From: Pseudomonadota bacterium
Lineage (GTDB): Bacteria; Pseudomonadota; Gammaproteobacteria; Burkholderiales; JABEVD01
DNA: 20,696 bases
Assembly (NCBI GenBank): GCA_021811205.1
Contig: JAJZPK010000016.1
Span: 1-20,696 of the forward strand
Direction of reading: 5' to 3'
Shown: positions 8,833 to 16,699 of the stretch, in pieces
Position numbering within the stretch: position 1 is the first letter of the stretch
How the letters are laid out: every line of letters starts with the position of its first letter
The notes under the pieces: model-generated
Databases searched by the model: none
What the model was told of the DNA's origin: nothing
The model's input: the letters and a program-made list of their open reading frames with translations, nothing else
Program-made: the position numbers and the translations under genes

Positions 8833-9738
8833 TTAGGATCCGATCAGCTCGGCAAGCGGCCTGATATCTCTCGCCTGAATTTCCATGAGACTGGCCCACT
8901 GCGGCCATTCGCCGATCATGTCATCGACCAGATTGACGAAATCTTTGCCGCTGACGCCGAGCTTCGATGCCCGGTCGGCCAGTTTCCCGAACTCTTCCAG
9001 TCTCGCATCATCAGGCCAAAAGCTCGATATGGAAAGCCGTGTTGCGATCATCAGGGATTCCATCAATCTCATGATCCTTGAATCCGGTTTTTCACCTGAT
9101 GCCTGCGGATTCATGAAATGCTCCACGGATCTGACGAAGAGATCGGGCAAGCCCCAATCCTGCAGCATTGCAGAAGCCAATTCATGGCTGCTGAATTCGA
9201 AGGCTTGTTTTTCCATTTCAGCAAGATCGTCCATCCCGGCCGAATTTTCCAGCAATACGGCATAGCGATCGGGATAAAGCTCGGCAAGCGCGAGCTGCCC
9301 GACGTTCGAAAGCAGTCCCACGGTGAACAGTTCCGACACAGGCGCGATGCTCAGGATGCCGCCGAGAAGCTGGAGCGCAATGCCGCACAGCATGGAATGG
9401 GCCCAGAACAAGTCGTAATCGAGTTTCTTGCATTTCCCCCCGCGATAGCTGTTGATGAGCGAAAATCCAAGCACCATCTTTCTGATGGATTTGATGCCAA
9501 TCGACATCAGCACATTTGCTGAAATTGCGGCAACAGGCCTGTTGCGACGGAAGGAAGGCGAATTGGCAATCTTGAGAATTTTTCCGACCAGCGCAGGGTC
9601 CGTTTGGAGGACCATGATGATTTGAGGAAGGGTTGCGTTTTCGCGATCGCACAGCTCCATGATCTTGATGGCGGATCCGTGCGGAGCCGGCAGGATGCCG
9701 CCCGACTTGAGCATTTCGAATTTTTCGGCTGAGATCAA
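8833..9738 (-). CDS. HDOD domain protein
   Basis: A 301-residue protein made largely of an HDOD domain, a degenerate relative of the HD phosphohydrolase fold found in bacterial signalling proteins. Recognisable parts are LPAPHGSAIKIMELC near the N-terminus, LQTDPALVGKILKIANSPSF (~44-63), VLMSIGIKSIRKMVLGFSL (~76-94), a helical core with FWAHSMLCGIALQL (~110-123), and ELFTVGLLSNVGQLAL (~135-150). The C-terminal third is helical with no recognised domain. HDOD proteins generally have no proven enzyme activity; some bind other signalling proteins. The start TTG at 9738 overlaps the TGA of the kinase gene (TTGA) and has GGGGAG 6 bases upstream. An ATG eight codons further in is the alternative. 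Joint translation with the kinase suggests it is an output or adaptor for that kinase (inference). Confidence 0.92.
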   Translation of the reverse strand: MISAEKFEMLKSGGILPAPHGSAIKIMELCDRENATLPQIIMVLQTDPALVGKILKIANSPSFRRNRPVAAISANVLMSIGIKSIRKMVLGFSLINSYRGGKCKKLDYDLFWAHSMLCGIALQLLGGILSIAPVSELFTVGLLSNVGQLALAELYPDRYAVLLENSAGMDDLAEMEKQAFEFSSHELASAMLQDWGLPDLFVRSVEHFMNPQASGEKPDSRIMRLMESLMIATRLSISSFWPDDARLEEFGKLADRASKLGVSGKDFVNLVDDMIGEWPQWASLMEIQARDIRPLAELIGS

Positions 9739-12700
9739 AGCGGACTCCCCTGGTCTCTATCGAAATTGTCGATCAGGCTGCAGATGGCTTCAGCCTGGCG
9801 ACGGAGATCCCCCATCGTTTCCTCGATCTTTGCATAATCGCCGGTAACCGATTGGTGCTCGATGTTGTTCGCCAGGGCCTCCATCTGCTTGGCGCCGATA
9901 TTGCCTGCCGCGCCCTTGAGGGCATGCGCATTCTTCGCCAATTCCAATCCGGATCGCCTGGTGCAGTCGCTTTCCATGGCCTGGACGAGTTCAAGCATCG
10001 TTTGCTTGAACAGCTTGAGCACTTCTGCGATAGCCTGCCGGTCCTCGCCGAAAATATCGAACAGTCGCTGCGAGTCGAAAAACGTGTTCAAGTCGACTTT
10101 GTCCGCAGCCGCGTTCGGCGCGAATCCTGCCGACATCCAGGAGGCCAGCATGCTTTGCAGATGAGGCAGCTCAATTGGCTTGGTCAGATAGTCATTCATT
10201 CCGGAATGCAGGCATTTTTCTCTGTCGCCCTCCATCGCGTTGGCGGTCATCGCGATGATGGGCAGCGTGATTCCTTTGCCGCGGATGGTTTCGGTTGCCT
10301 GATAGCCGTCCATGACCGGCATCTGGCAATCCATGAGGACCAGCGCGTATTCGCCGCGTTCGACGGCCTTCACCGCCTCGGCGCCGTTTTCCGCCACGTC
10401 GCTTTGGTATCCGAGCTTGTTGAGCATGAGCACGGCAACTCGCTGATTGACCGGATTGTCCTCGACCAGCAGAATTCGGCCATGACCGGGTTCCGCTTCC
10501 TTTTTGGGCTGTTCTTTTGCGTTCATGTTGGGATTGAGATCGCCATCGTGTTTGGGGGTGAGGGCATTCAGGATGAGCGACTGCTTGATCGGCTGATGTA
10601 TCACCGTCGCTCCCTGTTTTTCCAAGGCCGCTCTGGTTTTCTTGTCGGGACCCGGGAGCACGCAAACGATCCTTCGCGCATCGCTCTTGAGTAGTGCGCA
10701 TGCTTCCAGCATGGACATGTCTCTCAATGGATCGACCAGCATGACAAGTTCGGGATGCTTTTCGCTCTTCAATTCGAGGAGCATCTCGCTTTTGCTGCTC
10801 GCCACTTCATAAGGAAAATGCCAATTCTCCATGTAGTTGGTCCAGATATCCCGGCGTCCTGCATCTTCCAAGACGATCAGGCAGGAAACCGGCTCGGGCA
10901 GTTTGGGCGCGTCTTCTTGCTCGGCATCCAGGGGCAGTGTAACCCAGAAAGTCGATCCTTCGCCCACCTTGCTTTCCATGCCGACTTCTCCGCCCATGAG
11001 CTCGGCCAGGCGCTTGCAAATGACGAGTCCGAGCCCCGTTCCACCATACTTGCGCGATGTCGAGCTGTCCGCCTGGGAAAAGGGTTTGAACAGCAGCTCC
11101 GTCTTTTCTTCGGAAATCCCGATTCCAGTATCCTTGATGCTGATCCTGTAGTAAGGCCGCCCGACTTCGCGCGTGGCGCTCAGCATAATGTTTCCGCTGG
11201 CCGTGAATTTCAACGCATTGGAAAGGAAATTGAGCGTAACCTGACTGATGCGCACAGGATCGCCAAGCAATTTCGACGGCAATTTCGATGAAACGAAGCT
11301 GGCGAGGAAGATTCCTTTTTCCCTCGCCTTCTCGGCCAGCATGTCGAGGCAGGCATCCAGGATGCTATGCAGCGAGAATTCTATGTGCTCCACTTTCATC
11401 CCGCCCGATTCGATCTTCGAGTAATCGAGGATGTCGTTGACGATGGAAAGCAGCGAATCTGCAGACATTTTGATCGATTCGACAAATTCAGACTGCTCGT
11501 TGTCAAGCAGGGTGTCGTGAAGCAGATGGGTCATGCCGATGATCCCGTTGAGCGGCGTGCGTATTTCATGACTCATGTTGGCCAGAAACTCCGATTTGGT
11601 CCTTGCGGCAGCTTCGGCGAAATTTTTTGCGGCGTGAAGTTCGGTCACATCGTAAAACCATGCCAAAATGGCGCGCTCATCAGCGTATTCGATCGGAAGG
11701 TAGCTGGCGAGCGTCCAGACGATGCCCTTGCCCGGGATGCTCAGCTCGACCATTCTGTCCTTGACGATTTCTCCTCTGGACAGGCTGTCGAGTATTTCAA
11801 GATATTCCTGCTGGTTCACGTAATAGCTTTGGGGATCCTGGCCTATCGCAACGGCCTGGTTGATCAGGTTGGCATAGCGCTTGTTGGCAAAGATCACCTT
11901 GCGCCCGCCGATCGATGAAATCCTTACCGAAATCGGGCTTGTCTCGAGGATATACTGCAAACTTTCCTGCTGCATTCTGCGTTCTTCCTCGGCAGCCTTT
12001 CTTGCGGTGATATCGAAAGCGATCTTGACATACTGGACAATTTTTCCGGATTCGTCGTGTACCGGTGAAATCAGCGCCTCCTCATGATACGACTGCCCAT
12101 TCCTCTTGCAGTTGATCAGCTCGCCTCGCCAAGGCTGCCCCATTTTCAGCGTGGCCCACATCTCGACGTAGGTTGAGGGCGGGGTCTTGCCTGACTGGAA
12201 CATGCGGGTATTGTTGCCGATCACCTCGTCCGCTTCATAACCCGTGTGATGGGTGAATTCAGGATTGACGTAAATGATGTTGCCGTCATTGTCTGTAATG
12301 ATGACTATGGCAGGGCTCTGCTCGACAGCAACCAGCAGCATTCTCAGCGATTCGGCGGATCGCTTGCGGTTGGTGATGTCTTCCACGGTCCAGATCAATT
12401 CTGACTTGGCCGAGTCCGGATGGATGTGCGAAGCCGACAGGCTGATCCATATTTTTCTGCCGTCCCGGTGCAGCATGACGTATTCGGCGGAGAAAGACCG
12501 TGCTTCGCGCAAAGCCAGGGAAAGCGAATCCATGCATTTGTCGTGGGCTTCGCTGTCCGAAAACAGCTGGCGGAAGGGCAGATCCTCCATTTTTCCCTCG
12601 GCATAGCCGAAGATCGACTCTGCATGATGGTTGGCCCATATGTTGATCCCGTTGTGGGTCAGGATCATGCCGATTCCGATGTTGTCAAAAATGAGCTGCA

Positions 12701-14558
12701 GCTCGCTCAGCCTCTCCCTGCTCATCTTCTCCAGACGCTTTCTTTCAGTCGCGTCGATCAGCACGGAGCGGCTTTTCAAGAACCCCCCTTGCTGATCGTA
12801 AATCGCCGTCGAATTCAGCAGGATGGGCAGGATGGAACCATCCTTCCTGACAAATTCGAGCTCAAGGTCGTTGATTTTCCCATCCTGCTTGAACCTGGGC
12901 ATCTCCTGCATATAAATTTCCATCGAGTCGGGCGTCATGATGTCGCCCGCTCGCCTGCCGATCAGTTCCTCGCGCTCGTAGCCCAGCCAGGTGAGCTCGG
13001 TCTGGTTGATTCTGACGAACCGGCCTTCCCCGTCAACGGAGTGATAGCCGCACGGGGCGCGATCGTAGAGATCCTTTATTTCCGAAGAATTATTGAGCAG
13101 CTCGGCCTCGATGCGCTTTCTATCCGAGATGTCCCGTGAAGAATTGAAGAGCATCATCTTTCCGTCAAGATTGAGTGCCGTCGTGGAAATCTCGACCTCG
13201 AAGACGCTTCCATCCTTTCGTTTGTGCAGTGTTTCGAACTGGCGCCGGCGGATGCTTTCGAATCCTTCCTTGATTTTCTGCGCAAGCGTATCCGCGTCCC
13301 ATTTGGCATCCCAGTCGCTGACGTGCATGCCGGCCGCCTCTTCCCTCGTGTAGCCGAGCATGCTGCAGAACGAGTCGCTGGCCTCGATTAGCCTTCCTTC
13401 CTCATCCAGTATATGGATGCCATCGCTTGCGTTGTGCAGCAAGGCCAGGTTCTTCTCGTTTTCGCTTTGCAGGTGTCTGCGGTTCTCGATCAGCTCTCTG
13501 TTCAGATCGAGTGCAAGCGCTACAGCCTTGCCCTTGTTCCTGACCTGAATCCAGGTGATCATTGCAAGCAGCAGGCTGACCATGGATCCCATGATTAAAA
13601 TCCAGTCCGCTTTGCTGAACGCGGTTTTCTTGGAACTCCGGAACGCTATCGACCAGTCATGGTGGGCGAAAGTGAAGTGCTTGACCGCTTGGCAGCAACC
13701 CTTGCTTTCCAGGCGCGTTCCCGGCGAATTGTCGTACATCAGGGCAGAAGCGGACGTGGTGTCGCTATCGTAGATGCGCATGCTGAGACCCGTGGGCGCA
13801 TTCTGATCAATGCCTTTCATCAAGTCGCCCATCCTGAATACGGCATAAACCCATCCGATCAGGTTGGCACGCCTTTCGGCTACCGTTTCAGAGGAAGTGT
13901 CGTGCCGGTAAAGGGGGAGATAGACGAGAACGCCAGACTGCACGTCCTTGCTGGTTTCCTGGACCAGGCGCACCTTGGCTGACATGACCAATTCACCCGT
14001 ATCGCGCGCATTATCCATGGCCTGCGCCCTGACCGGATCTGAATGCATGTCATAGCCGAACGCGCGCTGGTTGCGCCAATCGAATGGTTCAAGGTAAATG
14101 ATGGGGGTATAGAAATCCCTTTTGCCTGCAGGTCTGACCGTATACTGATGAAAACCTTCGCTGCGCATCGCGGCAACATGACGAGACAATTGATCCGGCT
14201 GGATCACGACGGCATAGCCGATGCCCTGTATGCCGGGAAAACGCTGGCTTAATTTCAGCCCGCTGACATATCGCCTGAAGGTTTCCCTGTCCACCTTGCC
14301 ATTGATGGTGAACAGGGATTGCGCGTCGCGCAATGCCTGACCATACAGGGTAAACCTGGAGTTGATCTTGTCGATCTCGGAATCTGTATTGAAATTGAAA
14401 GAGATCTGGGATTCTTTCTGGAATGCATGGTACTGTGCGTTCCAGATGCGCCAGACAAAGAATAGCGACAAGGTAAGCACAAATGCCGGCCACAGATAGT
14501 AGCCAGACTTGCTATTTTTGATGGCTGTGCTCGTCAAGGGCATGGTCGTTTCAAGCAT
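9735..14558 (-). CDS. Membrane hybrid sensor histidine kinase: CHASE, five PAS, HisKA, HATPase, two receivers, HPt
   Basis: A 1607-residue sensor. A membrane segment at ~21-37, an extracytoplasmic CHASE domain (~60-310, with FPGIQGIGYAVV and GYDMHSDPVRAQAM) and a second membrane segment (~319-338) form the sensory module. Five PAS domains follow at about 365-485, 490-608, 615-735, 738-855 and 864-975. The kinase core has SHEIRTPLNGII (His997), LNFLSNALKF, DTGIGI and GGTGLGL. A divergent receiver (~1223-1335) precedes a canonical one (~1361-1475, Asp1410, Lys1460). An HPt domain ends the protein (HALKGAAGN, His1545). This is a full multi-step phosphorelay in one chain, able to pass phosphate to a separate response regulator. 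Start ATG 14558 is fixed by an in-frame stop two codons upstream; its ribosome binding site is poor. It is translationally linked to the HDOD gene. The signal is unknown. Confidence 0.95.
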   Translation of the reverse strand: MLETTMPLTSTAIKNSKSGYYLWPAFVLTLSLFFVWRIWNAQYHAFQKESQISFNFNTDSEIDKINSRFTLYGQALRDAQSLFTINGKVDRETFRRYVSGLKLSQRFPGIQGIGYAVVIQPDQLSRHVAAMRSEGFHQYTVRPAGKRDFYTPIIYLEPFDWRNQRAFGYDMHSDPVRAQAMDNARDTGELVMSAKVRLVQETSKDVQSGVLVYLPLYRHDTSSETVAERRANLIGWVYAVFRMGDLMKGIDQNAPTGLSMRIYDSDTTSASALMYDNSPGTRLESKGCCQAVKHFTFAHHDWSIAFRSSKKTAFSKADWILIMGSMVSLLLAMITWIQVRNKGKAVALALDLNRELIENRRHLQSENEKNLALLHNASDGIHILDEEGRLIEASDSFCSMLGYTREEAAGMHVSDWDAKWDADTLAQKIKEGFESIRRRQFETLHKRKDGSVFEVEISTTALNLDGKMMLFNSSRDISDRKRIEAELLNNSSEIKDLYDRAPCGYHSVDGEGRFVRINQTELTWLGYEREELIGRRAGDIMTPDSMEIYMQEMPRFKQDGKINDLELEFVRKDGSILPILLNSTAIYDQQGGFLKSRSVLIDATERKRLEKMSRERLSELQLIFDNIGIGMILTHNGINIWANHHAESIFGYAEGKMEDLPFRQLFSDSEAHDKCMDSLSLALREARSFSAEYVMLHRDGRKIWISLSASHIHPDSAKSELIWTVEDITNRKRSAESLRMLLVAVEQSPAIVIITDNDGNIIYVNPEFTHHTGYEADEVIGNNTRMFQSGKTPPSTYVEMWATLKMGQPWRGELINCKRNGQSYHEEALISPVHDESGKIVQYVKIAFDITARKAAEEERRMQQESLQYILETSPISVRISSIGGRKVIFANKRYANLINQAVAIGQDPQSYYVNQQEYLEILDSLSRGEIVKDRMVELSIPGKGIVWTLASYLPIEYADERAILAWFYDVTELHAAKNFAEAAARTKSEFLANMSHEIRTPLNGIIGMTHLLHDTLLDNEQSEFVESIKMSADSLLSIVNDILDYSKIESGGMKVEHIEFSLHSILDACLDMLAEKAREKGIFLASFVSSKLPSKLLGDPVRISQVTLNFLSNALKFTASGNIMLSATREVGRPYYRISIKDTGIGISEEKTELLFKPFSQADSSTSRKYGGTGLGLVICKRLAELMGGEVGMESKVGEGSTFWVTLPLDAEQEDAPKLPEPVSCLIVLEDAGRRDIWTNYMENWHFPYEVASSKSEMLLELKSEKHPELVMLVDPLRDMSMLEACALLKSDARRIVCVLPGPDKKTRAALEKQGATVIHQPIKQSLILNALTPKHDGDLNPNMNAKEQPKKEAEPGHGRILLVEDNPVNQRVAVLMLNKLGYQSDVAENGAEAVKAVERGEYALVLMDCQMPVMDGYQATETIRGKGITLPIIAMTANAMEGDREKCLHSGMNDYLTKPIELPHLQSMLASWMSAGFAPNAAADKVDLNTFFDSQRLFDIFGEDRQAIAEVLKLFKQTMLELVQAMESDCTRRSGLELAKNAHALKGAAGNIGAKQMEALANNIEHQSVTGDYAKIEETMGDLRRQAEAICSLIDNFDRDQGSPL
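9745..9750 (-). promoter_or_regulatory. Ribosome binding site for a TTG start
   Basis: On the minus strand GGGGAG lies 6 bases before TTG 9738 and within the last codons of the upstream kinase gene. This spacing is the main reason to prefer the TTG over the ATG eight codons inside the gene. Confidence 0.55.
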
Positions 14559-14730
14559 ACTCTAGATATGCATGATTGTTGATACAAATTTTACATCATA
14601 TTCAGAATTCAAATAATTGATCCTGTCTGCACCAATTCAGTGCATTTCTGAAAACGCATACCCTTTTTCCTTTGCAAAGATCGTTTGGCATGAAAAATGC
14701 TTATGAAACAGGGTAAAAGCTGGAGAAGTC
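14559..14730. other. Divergent intergenic region between two hybrid kinase genes
   Basis: 172 bp, clearly more AT-rich than its neighbours, containing the control regions of both divergent kinase genes. It holds the candidate sigma-54 element described separately and an inverted repeat TTCAG (14636-14640) / CTGAA (14648-14652). I found no convincing -35/-10 pair for the leftward gene. Confidence 0.6.
14684..14702 (+). promoter_or_regulatory. Candidate sigma-54 (-24/-12) promoter
   Basis: TTGGCATGAAAAATGCTT contains GG (14687-14688) and GC (14699-14700) separated by exactly ten bases. TTGGCA matches the -24 consensus well and TGCT matches most of the -12. A start near 14711 would leave a leader of about 20 bases that includes the GGAG ribosome binding site (14722-14725) before ATG 14731. 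Transcription would then require an enhancer-binding activator. GG-N10-GC alone is common by chance, so this rests on the extended match and the position. Confidence 0.45.
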
Positions 14731-16674
14731 ATGGGGATCGATCTTGCAAGAGAAGCGTGGACACAAAAAGAATGCCTGCAGCAGCTCGAGGCACTCGACC
14801 GGCACGCGATCGTCAGCATTACTGATGCGGACGGAACGATCATCCATGCCAACGATCGCTTTTGCGCGATCAGCGGCTATACGCGTGCAGAGCTTGTCGG
14901 GCACGACCACCGCATTCTCAAGTCAGTCACGCACTCGCCCGGTTTCTTCCGCCATATGTGGAAAACCATACAAAGCGGCAAGACATGGACCGGACTCATC
15001 TGCAATCAGAACAAGAATGGCAGGCTGTATTGGGTCAATTCGACCATCGTTCCTATCAAGGATGACCATGGGGAGGTGGAGCGGTACATATCGATACGTA
15101 CCGAGGTGACGCCGCTCGTCGAGGCGCAGATTCAGGTTTACGAGTCCGAACGGGACTTTCGTGCGATATTCGACAACATGCAGGATGTGTTTTGCCGCAC
15201 CGATTCTTCAGGAAAAATCGTCCTCGTCTCTCCTTCGGTCAAGACATTGCTGCAATTCTCGCCGGCCGAGCTCGTCGGCCGAAATATCGCCGAACTGTGG
15301 ATCAAACCGCAACAGCGCGAGGCCTTTCTGGAGAGGTTGCACGGCGGGGGCGGCAAGATCAGAAACTATGAAGCGCGTTTGCGGCGCAAGGATGGTCAGG
15401 CTGTCTGGATAGCCGCAAGCGCCCATGTCCGTCTGGACGACGAAGGCCGGGAAGTCGGCGTGGAAAGCATCTTCCGCGATGTATCGGACCAGAAAAGGAT
15501 GGAACAGGACCTGATCAAGGCCAAGGTCGAGGCGGAATCTGCGAACAGGGCCAAATCCACTTTCCTGGCCAGCGTGAGTCACGAATTGAGGACGCCGCTC
15601 AATTCGATCCTGGGCTTCAGCGAATTGCTCAAGATGGAAAACCAGGATGACACTACTCTTGAATTGGCCGGGCATATCTACAAATCGGGCCGCCATCTTC
15701 TGACGCTCATCAACGAATTGCTCGACCTTGCCAGAATCGAAACAGGCAATATCGATTTATGTATCGAAGCAGTGGAATTGCATGCGCTTCTCCAGGAAGC
15801 CCATGCTGAAATCGCCCATCTCGCATCGCGCAAAGGTATCGCTCTTTCCTTCTGCCATCCGGAGGAATCGCTGGGCGTCCTGGCCGACCGGATCAGACTC
15901 CACCAGGTCTTGCTCAACCTGATTTCGAATGCCGTCAAATACAACCGCCCCAACGGATCGGTAAGCGTTTCGGCCGAGCGCATTGACGACCGCGTCCGCA
16001 TCAGCGTTGTCGACACCGGGATCGGCCTTTCGCTGTCCGAGCAGGAAAAATTGTTTTTGCCCTACACGCGATTCGCTCCGAAAAGCATCGAGGGCACTGG
16101 AATCGGGCTGACCATCACGAAAAACCTGACTGAAGCGATGAACGGCGCAATCGGCGTCGGCAGCGAACCCGGCATCGGCAGCACTTTTTGGATCGAATTT
16201 CCCGCCGTGCATTTAAATTCTCCCCATGCCGATGGGCTGGCGCATGACGCGCATCAGGATGAGGCGGCTTTGCAGGCCATGACGGGCACTGTGCTCCATA
16301 TCGAGGACAAACAGGCCGATCAGCTGCTGCTGCGCCGCATGCTGCAGGACCTGCCCCACCTCGAACTCATTACAGCAAGCTCGCCTGAAGAAGGGCTTGC
16401 TATCGCAGCCAGATGCCTGCCAGACTTGGTTTTCCTGGACATCAACATGCCCGGCGCCGATGGTTTCGAAGTCCTGAAGCTTTTGCGCGGCGACGAAAAA
16501 ACCGGCCGCATTCCTATCGTCGCGCTGAGCGCGAATGCCATGCCGGAGGATTTCGAAAAGGCGAAACAGGCGGGCTTCGACTATTATCTGGCCAAGCCGT
16601 GCAGCCTGTCCGTCATTCGCGCTACCGTCAGGCACCATCTTCGGCCGAGGGCCGGGAGGCCGCATCCTCATTGA
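14731..16674 (+). CDS. Soluble hybrid sensor histidine kinase: PAS, PAS, HisKA, HATPase, receiver
   Basis: A 647-residue protein with no membrane segment. PAS1 (~20-128) is of the Aer-like kind, with ANDRFCAISGYTRAEL, MWKTIQSG (Trp77) and LYWVNSTIVP. PAS2 (~141-255) is a more ordinary S-box PAS. The kinase core has ASVSHELRTPLNSILGF (His284), LLNLISNAVKY, VDTGIGL and GTGIGL. The C-terminal receiver (~519-637) has Asp570 in LDINMPGADG and Lys622 in AKP. No HPt domain is attached, so onward transfer would need a separate HPt protein, or the receiver may act as a brake on the kinase. The start has GGAG 5 bases upstream. It is a single-gene unit, divergent from the CHASE kinase and convergent with the receptor gene to its right. 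PAS1 is closely related to the first PAS of the gene at the right edge. Confidence 0.94.
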   Translation: MGIDLAREAWTQKECLQQLEALDRHAIVSITDADGTIIHANDRFCAISGYTRAELVGHDHRILKSVTHSPGFFRHMWKTIQSGKTWTGLICNQNKNGRLYWVNSTIVPIKDDHGEVERYISIRTEVTPLVEAQIQVYESERDFRAIFDNMQDVFCRTDSSGKIVLVSPSVKTLLQFSPAELVGRNIAELWIKPQQREAFLERLHGGGGKIRNYEARLRRKDGQAVWIAASAHVRLDDEGREVGVESIFRDVSDQKRMEQDLIKAKVEAESANRAKSTFLASVSHELRTPLNSILGFSELLKMENQDDTTLELAGHIYKSGRHLLTLINELLDLARIETGNIDLCIEAVELHALLQEAHAEIAHLASRKGIALSFCHPEESLGVLADRIRLHQVLLNLISNAVKYNRPNGSVSVSAERIDDRVRISVVDTGIGLSLSEQEKLFLPYTRFAPKSIEGTGIGLTITKNLTEAMNGAIGVGSEPGIGSTFWIEFPAVHLNSPHADGLAHDAHQDEAALQAMTGTVLHIEDKQADQLLLRRMLQDLPHLELITASSPEEGLAIAARCLPDLVFLDINMPGADGFEVLKLLRGDEKTGRIPIVALSANAMPEDFEKAKQAGFDYYLAKPCSLSVIRATVRHHLRPRAGRPHPH

Positions 16675-16690
16675 GGGCCTGCCGGCCCTC
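16673..16690. terminator. GC-rich hairpin between convergent genes, possible bidirectional terminator
   Basis: A perfect 7-bp stem, GAGGGCC (16673-16679) and GGCCCTC (16684-16690), closes a 4-base TGCC loop. It starts within the stop codon of the hybrid kinase gene and lies in the 25 bp that separate it from the convergent receptor gene. Being an inverted repeat it can form in both transcripts. No T run follows on either strand, so intrinsic termination would be weak; it may instead stabilise 3' ends. Confidence 0.5.
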
Positions 16691-16699
16691 CAATCAGCT

